From Streptomyces acidiscabies (lineage in GTDB: Bacteria; Actinomycetota; Actinomycetes; Streptomycetales; Streptomycetaceae), in the NCBI RefSeq assembly GCF_020010905.1, contig NZ_JAGJBY010000001.1, forward strand, positions 558,001 through 622,000: a DNA stretch of 64,000 nucleotides, in the 5' to 3' direction. Position 1 is the first letter of the stretch. Each line of letters begins with the position of its first letter. Positions 16,641 through 24,652 of the stretch are shown here, piece by piece. The translations under genes and the position numbers were made by a program. A model generated the notes under the pieces. The model did not search any database. It saw only the letters and a list, made by a program, of their open reading frames with translations, and was not told where the DNA came from.

Positions 16641-17602
16641 GCGACTCGATCCTCGTCCGTATCTCCCTGGTTGACCGCGATGACCGGATCGGCCAGCAGG
16701 AGCAGCAGGTGCTGGTCCAGGTTCAGGTCCCCGGGGTTGCCCGTGTCGGGTGGCGTCTGCCGATTCGGATGCACGCCTCGCTGGTGTTGAGCCCGTGGGA
16801 GGACGCGCTCCGTGACGTATTCCTCTACTCGGACCGGCGGTTCTTGCCTGAGCCGGACGCCCAGGTGAGGGCGGCGCGTGAGCGAGTTCGCGGGTGGCTG
16901 GCGGAGCCGGAGAACAAGGTTGCGATGCATGCGGCGTGGGTCTCGGACCGGATTCTCCGGGACCCGATCACGCGGCGGCTGCACGAGCAGGTGATCGTGC
17001 GGGACGCGGAAATTCAGCAGTTGCGCGCGGAGGTGGGGTCGGAGCACTTGGCGTACGAGCGGTTGCGGGTGGCGTTGGAGTCGCCGCGTCGGGACCGTCG
17101 CGTACTGCGGGCTCGGGTCGCCGAGTTGGAGGGGACCCTCCGTCAGATCCGGTACCTGCACACCGACTCGCCGATGGGTCCCTGCCCGGTGTGCATCGAC
17201 GCAGACGCGTTGGGGCGCGGTAAGGACTACACGGTGCCTTGGCCGTGCCCGACGGCGCAGCTCACGGGGGCGGAGGAGTTCGTCCCGGACGGGATCACGC
17301 GGCGGCTCGCGCCGACGCAGACCCTCCAGCCCGAGCCCGAGGCGCCCGCGCTCATCATTCACCGCGCGCAGTGGGACTCGATGCCCCTCGGCCTCTACTC
17401 CACGCCGGACGCCGCGCGCGCCCACTGCGAGGACCACGCCCGCCGCGACCTGCCGACGGCCGCCGCCATCGACTGGGTCACGGACCCGGAGGACGGCGTC
17501 GCCGAGCTGCACGCCACGGTCGACGGGGAGCAGGGCCCGACCGGCTACACGGTCGTCCCGCTGGAGGTCACCTCGGAGTACGACGAGGAGGCCGACGAGT
17601 GA
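16637..17602 (+). CDS. hypothetical early phage protein with Cys pair and C-terminal WDSMPLGLY domain
   Basis: A 321-residue soluble protein. The central part is a long helix with coiled-coil character (RDAEIQQLRAEVGSEHLAY and ARVAELEGTLRQIRYLH), followed by a short C..C motif (GPCPVCID) and a C-terminal region with HRAQWDSMPLGLYSTPDAA that I recognise as common in actinophage early proteins of unknown role. It overlaps both neighbours by 4 bp, so it belongs to the tightly coupled early operon. Confidence 0.65.
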   Translation: MSDSILVRISLVDRDDRIGQQEQQVLVQVQVPGVARVGWRLPIRMHASLVLSPWEDALRDVFLYSDRRFLPEPDAQVRAARERVRGWLAEPENKVAMHAAWVSDRILRDPITRRLHEQVIVRDAEIQQLRAEVGSEHLAYERLRVALESPRRDRRVLRARVAELEGTLRQIRYLHTDSPMGPCPVCIDADALGRGKDYTVPWPCPTAQLTGAEEFVPDGITRRLAPTQTLQPEPEAPALIIHRAQWDSMPLGLYSTPDAARAHCEDHARRDLPTAAAIDWVTDPEDGVAELHATVDGEQGPTGYTVVPLEVTSEYDEEADE

Positions 17603-17676
17603 TCGTCATCATCACCAGCGCGTTCCTCGCCTTCTGGCTCCTCGGCTGCTGGGCCGTCGTCAGGGGGACCCGATGA
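17599..17676 (+). CDS. 25-residue single-span membrane peptide
   Basis: A short frame, VIVIITSAFLAFWLLGCWAV with a basic end, joins two genes by GTGA and ATGA overlaps. Its size and hydrophobicity suggest a membrane microprotein. The exact overlaps on both sides argue that it is translated; function unknown. Confidence 0.5.
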   Translation: MIVIITSAFLAFWLLGCWAVVRGTR

Positions 17677-18194
17677 GCATCCGTCACGTCATCGAGAGCG
17701 CCCTGCGCGCCTACTACGCGGACGCCGCCGAACCGGGCCCCATCGCCCGCGACGTACTCGCGCAGTACACCGCCGGGTGCGAGGCCGCGGTCCTCCGTCG
17801 TGCGGCCGACGCCATCGCCGCGCTGCCGCAGGACTACGAGTGCGACCCCGGCCGGGGTGACGCGGTCGAGCGCCTCCGCCGTACGGCAGCCGGGATCGAG
17901 CGGGAGAAGAGCAGCCCCGTCGGGGCCGATGCCACTCCCACCGAGGCCGACCGTGCGTACCGCGACGGCTACACCACCGGCCGCATGCATGCCGGGCCCG
18001 ACGGGTGGCGGCTCGCCGAGTACACGCCCGTGTTCACGACCAGCGACGGCACCGACCGGCCCATCTCCGAGCTGCGGCACCGCTCGTGCGGGGGCCTGCT
18101 CCAGGGCGTCGGCCCGCATTCCCTCGTCGACCTCATGGCGCTCGCCGCACAGCACGAGTGCCAGCACACCCCCAGGAAGGACGGCGCCTCATGA
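17673..18194 (+). CDS. hypothetical early phage protein
   Basis: A 173-residue soluble protein with a helical first half and the segment AYRDGYTTGRMHAGPDGWRL. It has scattered Cys and His in the last third (HRSCGGLL, HECQHTPRK), but no standard zinc motif. ATGA overlaps link it to both neighbours, and it directly precedes the recombination genes. Function unknown. Confidence 0.6.
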   Translation: MSIRHVIESALRAYYADAAEPGPIARDVLAQYTAGCEAAVLRRAADAIAALPQDYECDPGRGDAVERLRRTAAGIEREKSSPVGADATPTEADRAYRDGYTTGRMHAGPDGWRLAEYTPVFTTSDGTDRPISELRHRSCGGLLQGVGPHSLVDLMALAAQHECQHTPRKDGAS

Positions 18195-19081
18195 CGACCG
18201 TCGTGCAAGCCGGGGCTTCGGCCCCGGCCGCCGGCCCGGACCCCATCACCGAGCCCGGCATCTACGAGATGACGAACGAGGAGTACCACTCCCACCGGTA
18301 CGCCCTCTCCTCCAGCGGCGCCCGCAAGCTCCTCGCGCCGTCCTCGCCCGCGCACTTCCGCTACGAGCAGGACAACCCGCAGGAGCCGAAGAAGGTGTGG
18401 GACATCGGCAACGCCGCCCACAGGCTCGTGCTCGGCAACGGCCCCACGCTCCAGCTCGTCGACTACGAGCGGTGGGACACGAAGGTCGCGAAGGCCGAGG
18501 TCGCCGAGGCCCGCGAGGCCGGGGCGGTCCCGCTGAAGCGCGGAGAGTACGAGCAGGTGCACGCGATGGCGGACGTCCTCCGACGTCACCCTGTCGCCTC
18601 GCTCCTGTTCGACCCCGAGCACGGCACCCCCGAGCGCTCCCTGTTCTGGCGCGACGAGCCGACCGGCGTCATGCGGCGGGCCCGGCTGGACTGGCTGCCG
18701 AACCCGCGCTCCGGGCGGCTGATCATCCCGGACTACAAGACCTGCCGCAGCGCGAACCCGGAGGCGCTGGAGCGGGCGATCGAGGAGTACGGCTACCACC
18801 AGCAGGACGACACCTACCGGTCCGGCTGCCGCGCCCTCGGGATCGCCGACGACGACGCCGCGTTCGTCTTCGTCTGCCAGGAGAAGACCGCCCCGTACGT
18901 GATCACCGTCGTCGAGGTGAACGCGACCGCCCGCCGGATCGGCGCCGCCCGCAACCGCCGTGCCCTGGAGGTCTTCGCCGAGTGCACCCGCACCGGCTAC
19001 TGGCCCGGCTACAGCGACGACGTCGTCCCCCTCTCCCTCCCCGGCTGGGCCGAGACCCGAGACACCCTGGAGTACCTGTGA
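18191..19081 (+). CDS. RecE-like PD-(D/E)XK exonuclease
   Basis: A 296-residue nuclease of the putative exodeoxyribonuclease VIII type. Visible landmarks are EEYHSHRYALSSSGARKLL at the start, GNAAHRLVLG (the GxxxH-type motif), the catalytic pair in IPDYKTC, and the following EYGYHQQDDTYRSG helix typical of the RecE/lambda-Exo clan. It should resect double-stranded DNA ends to feed the annealing protein encoded next, forming a RecET-like pair for phage recombination. Overlaps of 4 bp on both sides suggest balanced translation. Confidence 0.85.
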   Translation: MTTVVQAGASAPAAGPDPITEPGIYEMTNEEYHSHRYALSSSGARKLLAPSSPAHFRYEQDNPQEPKKVWDIGNAAHRLVLGNGPTLQLVDYERWDTKVAKAEVAEAREAGAVPLKRGEYEQVHAMADVLRRHPVASLLFDPEHGTPERSLFWRDEPTGVMRRARLDWLPNPRSGRLIIPDYKTCRSANPEALERAIEEYGYHQQDDTYRSGCRALGIADDDAAFVFVCQEKTAPYVITVVEVNATARRIGAARNRRALEVFAECTRTGYWPGYSDDVVPLSLPGWAETRDTLEYL

Positions 19082-19998
19082 ACTACCCCGTAGAGCAGCA
19101 GTTCGCGGCCCCGGCCGCGCCCGCGCCGACGTTCATCGGGCAGGGAACGGCGGTCGAGCAGTCCCGCGCGGTCGCCGAGGTACAGGCCGCCGTGATCGTC
19201 GCCCGCCAGTTCCCCCGCAACGAGGCGATCGCGGTCCAGAAGATGCGCACCGGGTTCGAGCAGCACAGCCTCGCCGTCCGCTCGTTCTTCCGCTTCCGCC
19301 GTGGCTCCTCGAACGTGTCCGGCGAGACGATCCAGTTCGCCAAGGAGCTGGCCCGCTGCTGGACGAACATCCACTACGGCGTGCACGAGCTGCGTCGCGA
19401 CGACGCGGCCGGCGAGTCGGAGATGCAGGCGTGGGCGTGGGATCTGGAGACCAACGAGCGCGCGTCCACGACGTTCATCGTGCCGCACACCCGGTGGACG
19501 AAGGACTCGGGCGGTACCCGGCTGGAGGACCCGCGCGACGTCTACGAGAACAACTCGAACAACGGCGCCCGCCGTCTCCGGGAAATGATCTTCTCCGTTC
19601 TGCCGGACTGGTTCCGCGAGCAGGCGAAGGCGATCGCCACGAACACCGTGGAGAACGGGCAGGGGAGCAAGCCGCTCGCGCAGCGCGCCGCCGACTGTAT
19701 CGCCCACTTCGAGGGCCTCGGCGTCACCGTTGAGCAGTTGGAGGAGAACCGCTCCGGGCGTCCGTCGGGAAAGTGGACGAACCTCGACCTCGGGCAGCTC
19801 TCGATCATCTCGGAGTCGATCCGGCGCGGTGAGATCACCGTGGAGGAGGAGTTCCCGCAGCCGAGGGTGACCGCCGGGGAGATCCGACAGCAGCACGAGC
19901 AGCAGAACGGCCAGCCGACGGCCGCCGAGACGCCGTCGGCGGAGGACGGGCAGTCGTGGCCGTCGACCCGTCAGCCGGGGACGGGGGCCCGCTCGTGA
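19078..19998 (+). CDS. RecT-like single-strand annealing protein
   Basis: A 306-residue protein located immediately after the exonuclease. Segments such as FPRNEAIAVQKM, RSFFRFRRGSSNVSG and RREDAA-like spacing before WAWDLETNERAS resemble actinophage RecT-type annealing proteins, which coat resected single strands and pair them with homologous DNA. The last 50 residues are Gln- and Ser-rich and probably disordered. The GTG start overlaps the exonuclease stop. Confidence 0.75.
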   Translation: MNYPVEQQFAAPAAPAPTFIGQGTAVEQSRAVAEVQAAVIVARQFPRNEAIAVQKMRTGFEQHSLAVRSFFRFRRGSSNVSGETIQFAKELARCWTNIHYGVHELRRDDAAGESEMQAWAWDLETNERASTTFIVPHTRWTKDSGGTRLEDPRDVYENNSNNGARRLREMIFSVLPDWFREQAKAIATNTVENGQGSKPLAQRAADCIAHFEGLGVTVEQLEENRSGRPSGKWTNLDLGQLSIISESIRRGEITVEEEFPQPRVTAGEIRQQHEQQNGQPTAAETPSAEDGQSWPSTRQPGTGARS

Positions 19999-20264
19999 GC
20001 GCCCTGTCGATGCTCTGCGCGCTGGTCCGCCCGGGGAAGGGACGCCGCCGTGCGGGTCGTCCCTCGGCGCAGCCCGCGGACCCGCACATCGGAATGCTGC
20101 GCCCGGTCGAGGCGCTCGTGACCGACCTCGCCCACTGCCCCGCCGAGGAGCGGACGACGCTGCACGCGTTCCTCACGACCGGCGGCCGGATCTGCTGGAC
20201 GTGCCGCACGTACACCGAGACCGGACCGCTCACCAGCACCCCGCCGACCGGTGGTGCCGAGTGA
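19995..20264 (+). CDS. small phage protein with Cys pair
   Basis: An 89-residue protein between the annealing protein and the resolvase, joined to both by GTGA overlaps. The second half has AHCPAEERTTLHAFLTTGG followed by CWTC. No known family; the location suggests a role in recombination or replication. Confidence 0.55.
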   Translation: MSALSMLCALVRPGKGRRRAGRPSAQPADPHIGMLRPVEALVTDLAHCPAEERTTLHAFLTTGGRICWTCRTYTETGPLTSTPPTGGAE

Positions 20265-20797
20265 CCACCTTGTTCGACCCCGAGGCTTCGGCCGCCATCA
20301 CGGCGGCCGGGCCCCGGCCCGCACCCGGCCTCTCCATCACCGTCTACGGCCTCCCCGCCCCGCAGGGCTCGAAGCGCCACGTGGGCAACGGCGTGATGAT
20401 CGAGTCGTCGAAGAAGGTCAAGCCGTGGCGGCAGGACGTCAAGCAGGCCGCGCTGGACGCCATCGCGGGGCTGGACGGCTGGACGCCGCTCGACGGCCCG
20501 CTCGTCGCGTCGATGGTGTTCACCTTCGCCCGCCCCAAAGGGCACTACCGGACCGGCCGCAACGCCCACTTGCTCCGCGACTCCGCGCCCGCGCGCCCGT
20601 CGGTGACGCCGGACCTCTCGAAGATCCTCAGGTCGACGGAGGACGCGTTGACCGGCGTCGTCTGGGCGGACGACGCCCGCGTGGTCGGCTACAGCCAGCT
20701 CGGGAAGTGGTACGCCGGGACGGACGCGGTCGACGTGCTGACGATGCCGGGGTGCGTGATCCGCGTGTGGCCGCTCGGCGAGGCGGTGCCCCGGTGA
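20261..20797 (+). CDS. RusA-family Holliday junction resolvase
   Basis: A 178-residue endonuclease. The fold is indicated by ITVYGLPAPQGSKRHVGNG near the start and by the acidic RusA signature PDLSKILRSTEDALTGVVWA followed by DDARVV, which holds the metal-binding aspartates. RusA enzymes are homodimers that cut four-way junctions, resolving the products of the RecET-like pair encoded upstream. The first 25 residues (Ala/Pro-rich) are unlike the family and may be a linker. Confidence 0.88.
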   Translation: MTTLFDPEASAAITAAGPRPAPGLSITVYGLPAPQGSKRHVGNGVMIESSKKVKPWRQDVKQAALDAIAGLDGWTPLDGPLVASMVFTFARPKGHYRTGRNAHLLRDSAPARPSVTPDLSKILRSTEDALTGVVWADDARVVGYSQLGKWYAGTDAVDVLTMPGCVIRVWPLGEAVPR

Positions 20798-22332
20798 CAC
20801 CCCGCATCGGCTCCCTGTGCACCGGCTACGGCGGACTCGACATGGCCGTACAGCAGGTGTTCGGCGGCACGGTCGCCTGGCACTCCCAGTACGAGCCGCC
20901 GGACAAGGACGGCCGCGAGGACACCCACCAGTACGCCGCCCAGATCCTCGCCCACCACTGGCCCGACATCCCCAACCACGGCGACCTCACCGCCATCAAC
21001 TTCCGGCACGTGGAGCCCGTTGACATCCTCACGGCCGGGTTCCCCTGCCAGGACGTCAGCCTCGCCGGGCGCCGCGCGGGCCTCGCCGAGGGCACCCGCT
21101 CCGGCCTGTGGCGGCATGTCGCCCGCGCCGTCGCCGAACTCCGACCCCGACTGGTGGTGATCGAAAATGTCCCCGGCCTTCTCTCCGCGCCGGCCGACGG
21201 TGACGTGGAACCCTGCACGTGGTGTGTGGGAGACGTCGGCGATGAACCTCTTCTGCGGGCACTCGGTGCCGTTCTCGCAGACCTGGCCCGCCTCGGGTTC
21301 GATGCGGAGTGGGGTGTGCTCGGAGCGTCCGCCGTTGGTGCTCCCCACCAGCGTCGACGTGTCATCCTCCTCGCCTGGCCTGCCGACGCCGCGAGCGCGG
21401 GACGCCCGAGGGAAGGGCTTCAGCGACGCGTTGCCGAACGTGGTGCAGCTCCTGCCGACGCCGACGGTGTCGGAGGCGAACGGGATCGGGCACGCAGCGG
21501 ACGGCGGGATGAACCTGCGGCACACCATCTCCCTGCTGCCGACGAGCCCCGGTGTCCGACCTGCGAATGCGGCGAGTGGATGCACGACGCCGGAGGATTC
21601 TGCGCCGGATGCCACAACTGCACCGACCCTGAACTCGGGCGCCCCGATGACGCTGCTGCCGACCCCGCGCGCGTCGGAGAACGAGAACCGGCAGACCAGG
21701 CGGACGCCGTCGCAGGAAGCGGGGACGCACGGGAAATGCCTGGCCGCCGAGGTGGCACATCTGCTGCCGACCCCGACAGCGACGCCGTACGGGAACAACC
21801 AGTCGACGTCGGCCGGGGCTGCGGTACGCCCGTCGCTCGACTCGCTGGCGCCAACGCTGCTGCCCACGCCGACCGTGGCGGACTCCAGGGGGACCAGGAA
21901 CCGGCGGCCGGACGGATCGCCGTACAGCAGCGGGTACGGGACGACCTTGACGGACGCGACGGCCCTGCTGCCGGCACCTCGGGCAACGGACGGGACGAAG
22001 GGCGGACCGAACCAGCGGGGCAGCAGCGGGGACCTGACACTGCCCTCGGCGGCGAACAGGGTGTCGCGTGGGGCGAGTACGAGCCCGCCGTCCGGCGCTG
22101 GGAGTCCATCCTCGGACGCTCCGCACCCCGGCCAACCGACGCTCTGGGACGACTAGACCCGCCGTTCGTCGAGTGGATGCAGGGCCTCCCCGCCGGCCAC
22201 GTCACGGGCGTCCCCGGCCTGCCGCGCGGCGCCCAGCTCAAGGCGCTCGGCAACGGGGTCGTCCCCCAGCAGGCCGCCGCCGCGATCCGGCTCCTCGCCG
22301 ACCGGACGAGCGTATTCGGACTCGCGTCGTGA
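20794..22332 (+). CDS. DNA (cytosine-5) methyltransferase with a dual-coding insert
   Basis: A 512-residue C5 methyltransferase. Motif I is GSLCTGYGGLDMA, motif IV is GFPCQDVSLAG with catalytic Cys85, motif VI is ENV (124-126), motif VIII is QRRRV (186-190), and the last motif is ALGNGVVPQQ near residue 485. No restriction gene is nearby, so it is an orphan enzyme that probably protects phage DNA. Between motif VIII and the end, about 250 residues are low-complexity and show weak third-position G/C bias, because another protein is encoded there in a different frame (21242-22156). The start and stop overlap the neighbours by 4 bp. Confidence 0.88.
   Translation: MTPRIGSLCTGYGGLDMAVQQVFGGTVAWHSQYEPPDKDGREDTHQYAAQILAHHWPDIPNHGDLTAINFRHVEPVDILTAGFPCQDVSLAGRRAGLAEGTRSGLWRHVARAVAELRPRLVVIENVPGLLSAPADGDVEPCTWCVGDVGDEPLLRALGAVLADLARLGFDAEWGVLGASAVGAPHQRRRVILLAWPADAASAGRPREGLQRRVAERGAAPADADGVGGERDRARSGRRDEPAAHHLPAADEPRCPTCECGEWMHDAGGFCAGCHNCTDPELGRPDDAAADPARVGEREPADQADAVAGSGDAREMPGRRGGTSAADPDSDAVREQPVDVGRGCGTPVARLAGANAAAHADRGGLQGDQEPAAGRIAVQQRVRDDLDGRDGPAAGTSGNGRDEGRTEPAGQQRGPDTALGGEQGVAWGEYEPAVRRWESILGRSAPRPTDALGRLDPPFVEWMQGLPAGHVTGVPGLPRGAQLKALGNGVVPQQAAAAIRLLADRTSVFGLAS
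21242..22156 (+). CDS. LLPTP-repeat protein encoded inside the methyltransferase gene
   Basis: A 304-residue frame lying wholly within the methyltransferase gene, +1 relative to it. It starts MNLFCGHSVPFSQTWPASGS and carries about seven spaced LLPTP/LPTPR-type repeats (LLPTPTVSEANG, LLPTPRASENEN, LLPTPTATPYGN, LLPTPTVADSRG and others). The same kind of protein is familiar in actinophages and bacteria next to, or fused with, cytosine methyltransferases. In a 41-codon sample (21653-21775) 37 codons end in G or C in this frame against 24 of 41 in the methyltransferase frame, so this frame looks like the one under normal coding constraint. GGGAGA lies upstream of the ATG. Confidence 0.72.
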   Translation: MNLFCGHSVPFSQTWPASGSMRSGVCSERPPLVLPTSVDVSSSSPGLPTPRARDARGKGFSDALPNVVQLLPTPTVSEANGIGHAADGGMNLRHTISLLPTSPGVRPANAASGCTTPEDSAPDATTAPTLNSGAPMTLLPTPRASENENRQTRRTPSQEAGTHGKCLAAEVAHLLPTPTATPYGNNQSTSAGAAVRPSLDSLAPTLLPTPTVADSRGTRNRRPDGSPYSSGYGTTLTDATALLPAPRATDGTKGGPNQRGSSGDLTLPSAANRVSRGASTSPPSGAGSPSSDAPHPGQPTLWDD

Positions 22333-22577
22333 CCGCCCGTCGGCGCCGTCGCGCCCCGCCGGCCGAGCCCGCGTACACCCCCGGGGCGCTCCTCGACTGG
22401 CGCGACTCCTCGCACTGGTCTGAGCGCGAACTCCCTTGCCGGTACTGCGGGTTCGACACCAGCCTCCGCGACTCGAAGGGCAAGCCCGCGCACAAGGTCT
22501 GCGCGGAGGACGCCCTCGCCATCCAGGCCGCCGAGACGGCCGCCGCCTACCACCAGAACGGACAGCAAACCGCATGA
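22329..22577 (+). CDS. small zinc-finger-like phage protein
   Basis: An 82-residue protein with a basic start (VTARRRRRAPP) and the segment LPCRYCGFDTSLRDSKGKPA followed by HKVC, a C..C...H..C arrangement likely to bind zinc. It overlaps the methyltransferase stop and the next gene by 4 bp each. Possibly a nucleic-acid-binding accessory protein. Confidence 0.6.
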   Translation: MTARRRRRAPPAEPAYTPGALLDWRDSSHWSERELPCRYCGFDTSLRDSKGKPAHKVCAEDALAIQAAETAAAYHQNGQQTA

Positions 22578-23113
22578 ACATCGAGATCAAGGTCGACGAC
22601 ATCACCCTCAGCACCGTCGTCGCAGAGGTCATGAGCTACGACGAGGACGGCGACCTTGTCCCTGACGGCAAGGAGAAGACCGTCGCCGACCTGGTCGCGG
22701 ACCGGATCGTCGCGAGCGTCGTCCGTGACGACCGCTACCCGCGGCTTAAGGACCGGGTCACCGAGATTCGCGACGAGGAGATCAGGGCCGCTATCCGCCC
22801 GGCGATCGAGCAGGCGGTCAACCGGCCCATCCACAAGACCAACACATGGGGCGAGCCGACCGGGCAGCAGACCACCCTGTCCGAGGTCATCGTCGACGAA
22901 GCTCGCAAGTTCATGAACGAGCCCGCCGACAAGTACCGGCGTGAGGGCGGCACCGTCCTTCAGACGCTGGTCCGGGACGAGGTCCACAAGGCGTTCAGCG
23001 CGGAGATCGCCGACGCCGTCAAGCAGGCCCGCGACCTTGTCGCCACCCAGCTCGGCGACAAGGTCAGCGACCAGATCACCGCTGCGGTCAGGGCCGGGCT
23101 CATGGCCAAGTAG
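22574..23113 (+). CDS. hypothetical phage protein
   Basis: A 179-residue, strongly helical, charged protein starting MNIEIKVDDITLSTVVAEVM. It has regular acidic and basic alternation, and the repeated VADLVADRIV / VRDEVHKAF style suggests amphipathic helices. No family recognised. It is the last gene of the uninterrupted overlapping run that began at 16637. Confidence 0.6.
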   Translation: MNIEIKVDDITLSTVVAEVMSYDEDGDLVPDGKEKTVADLVADRIVASVVRDDRYPRLKDRVTEIRDEEIRAAIRPAIEQAVNRPIHKTNTWGEPTGQQTTLSEVIVDEARKFMNEPADKYRREGGTVLQTLVRDEVHKAFSAEIADAVKQARDLVATQLGDKVSDQITAAVRAGLMAK

Positions 23114-23159
23114 CCACCACTCCGACGGCACACGGGGCACCCCAACGCCCGGCCGTCAC

Positions 23160-23190
23160 CCGGTCCCGCCGACCCCCACGGCGGGACCGG
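23160..23190 (+). terminator. strong hairpin between early genes
   Basis: CCGGTCCCGCCG pairs perfectly with CGGCGGGACCGG across a 7-nt loop. There is no following T run, so it may be a partial terminator or an RNA-stability element separating the two halves of the early operon. Confidence 0.45.
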
Positions 23191-23230
23191 CCCCCACCCC
23201 GGCACCACCCAATTCGGAAAGGCCCAACAC

Positions 23231-23668
23231 ATGCCCAAGCTCTCCCCCGCCGACGTCCCCACCGTGAAGCTCGACTCCGCGTCCGGCGCGATCGAGGTCA
23301 GCCTCACCCGCGAGATGCGGCGCGGCCTGTTCGAGAAGCCCGGCCGCACCGTGTTCGCGATCGTCGAACTGACCTCCAAGAGCTACACCGGTCACGCCGA
23401 GCAGGAGGACAAGGACCCCGAGGTGAAGGTCCGCATCACCTCGTGCGAGGTCGCCCGATCCGACGAGGACGCCGCCGCCCTCGCGGACGCCAAGCGCGCG
23501 ATGTGGAGGGGCCGTCAGATCGACGGGACGCTCGACGAGGTCGGCGAGGGCCCGCAGCGCCCGGACGGCGCGCTCCTCGACGTCACGGTCACCAAGCCGT
23601 CCGAGGACGAGCTGAAGGAGCACCGGCGCCGCCAGGAGCAGCGCCGCCGCGACGAGTACGTCCGCTAG
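23231..23668 (+). CDS. conserved actinophage protein, unknown function
   Basis: A 145-residue protein beginning MPKLSPADVPTVKLDSASGA with a beta-rich first half, an acidic middle and a very basic, helical end (HRRRQEQRRRDEYV). I do not recognise a characterised family. It sits just ahead of the replication initiator and may act in DNA metabolism. Confidence 0.6.
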   Translation: MPKLSPADVPTVKLDSASGAIEVSLTREMRRGLFEKPGRTVFAIVELTSKSYTGHAEQEDKDPEVKVRITSCEVARSDEDAAALADAKRAMWRGRQIDGTLDEVGEGPQRPDGALLDVTVTKPSEDELKEHRRRQEQRRRDEYVR

Positions 23669-23752
23669 CTCCGCACCCCGGGGGCGGTCGTACGAGTCCG
23701 CCCCCGAGATCTTGCCGGATCGGTTCCGCAACATCAGTAAGGGAAGACCAGG

Positions 23753-24652
23753 TTGAACGCCGACGACCGCGTGCAGAGCGTCCGCAACGCGTGGATCAAC
23801 GCCCTCAGGGCCGAGGTCTTGCGCGTCGGCAAGGGCGTGCCCGAGGTGGCGCGCGCCGTCGGCGTCGGCGTGTGGATCGCCACGTACGCGGACGCGGACG
23901 GCTCCAACTCCTTCCCCGGCCGCGACACCTTGGCCACCTTGTCCGGCTGCTCGCAGGAGACCGTCACGAACTCCGTGAAGGTCTTGATGGGCGTCGGTGT
24001 CCTCGCCCGGCGCCGCCGGCCGAACGCGTCCCCGATGTACCAGCTCCTCATGCCGCTCAGCGGTGGCCTGGACTGGGGAGCGCACCTCCACCACATGACC
24101 GAGACCCGACAGCGGAAGGCGTACGCGAAGAAGAAGGCGGCCGAGACCGCTGCGGCGGTCGCTGCGCTGGAGGCTGACGCCCCTCGGACAGCGTCCACGG
24201 ACGCTGTGGAAAACCCTCCGGACAGCGACGACGGACGCGGTCCGGACAGCGTCCGTGCCGGGGGTTCCGAAGCCACCGTAGAGAATCCGGACAGCGTCCG
24301 TGGACGCCCCCGGACAGCGTCCGTGGACGCCTTCCGGACAGCGTCCGTGGCGGGGGTCTACCAGTACATCCCTACCTTCGGTAGGGACCCCCTCCCCGAC
24401 CACAACATGGCTGGCCTTGAACCTCAGCCACAGCCGCGCGCGGGCGAAGCCCGTGAAAGCCAGTCAGCCGCCGGTGAAGGTCGAGACGCCACCGCGCCGC
24501 CCGCAGACGCCGCACTCGCCGCCGTCCAGGCCCGCGCCGCCCTCACCCGCTGCACCGAGTGCTCCATGCCCCTGCCGTACGGCGCCACCGACCTGTGCCA
24601 GGGCTGCGCCGACTGGCACGCCACCACCAACCACGAAAGGCACAGCGCGTGA
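23753..24652 (+). CDS. replication initiator-like protein with internal iterons and C-terminal Cys motif
   Basis: A 299-residue protein. Residues 20-110 form a winged helix like those of phage and plasmid replication initiators (NSFPGRDTLATLSGCSQETV, then SVKVLMGVGVLARRRR). The middle is low-complexity and is encoded by a set of DNA repeats (24185-24346), as in lambda O where the origin lies inside the initiator gene. The end has C..C and C..C pairs (TRCTECSMPL, DLCQGCADW), a probable zinc ribbon. The start is TTG with GGGAAG and AGG upstream. I infer binding to the internal repeats and origin opening. Confidence 0.7.
   Translation: MNADDRVQSVRNAWINALRAEVLRVGKGVPEVARAVGVGVWIATYADADGSNSFPGRDTLATLSGCSQETVTNSVKVLMGVGVLARRRRPNASPMYQLLMPLSGGLDWGAHLHHMTETRQRKAYAKKKAAETAAAVAALEADAPRTASTDAVENPPDSDDGRGPDSVRAGGSEATVENPDSVRGRPRTASVDAFRTASVAGVYQYIPTFGRDPLPDHNMAGLEPQPQPRAGEARESQSAAGEGRDATAPPADAALAAVQARAALTRCTECSMPLPYGATDLCQGCADWHATTNHERHSA
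24185..24346 (+). repeat. iteron cluster, candidate phage replication origin
   Basis: CGGACAGCGTCC occurs at 24185, 24243, 24288, 24311 and 24335, with a degenerate copy at 24219; several copies continue as GTGGACGC. Three intervals are 23 or 24 bp, about two helical turns. The first copy also forms an inverted repeat, ACAGCGTCC-AC-GGACGCTGT. A small hairpin (TCCCTACC-TTC-GGTAGGGA, near 24369) follows. The layout matches an iteron origin inside an initiator gene. Confidence 0.72.
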
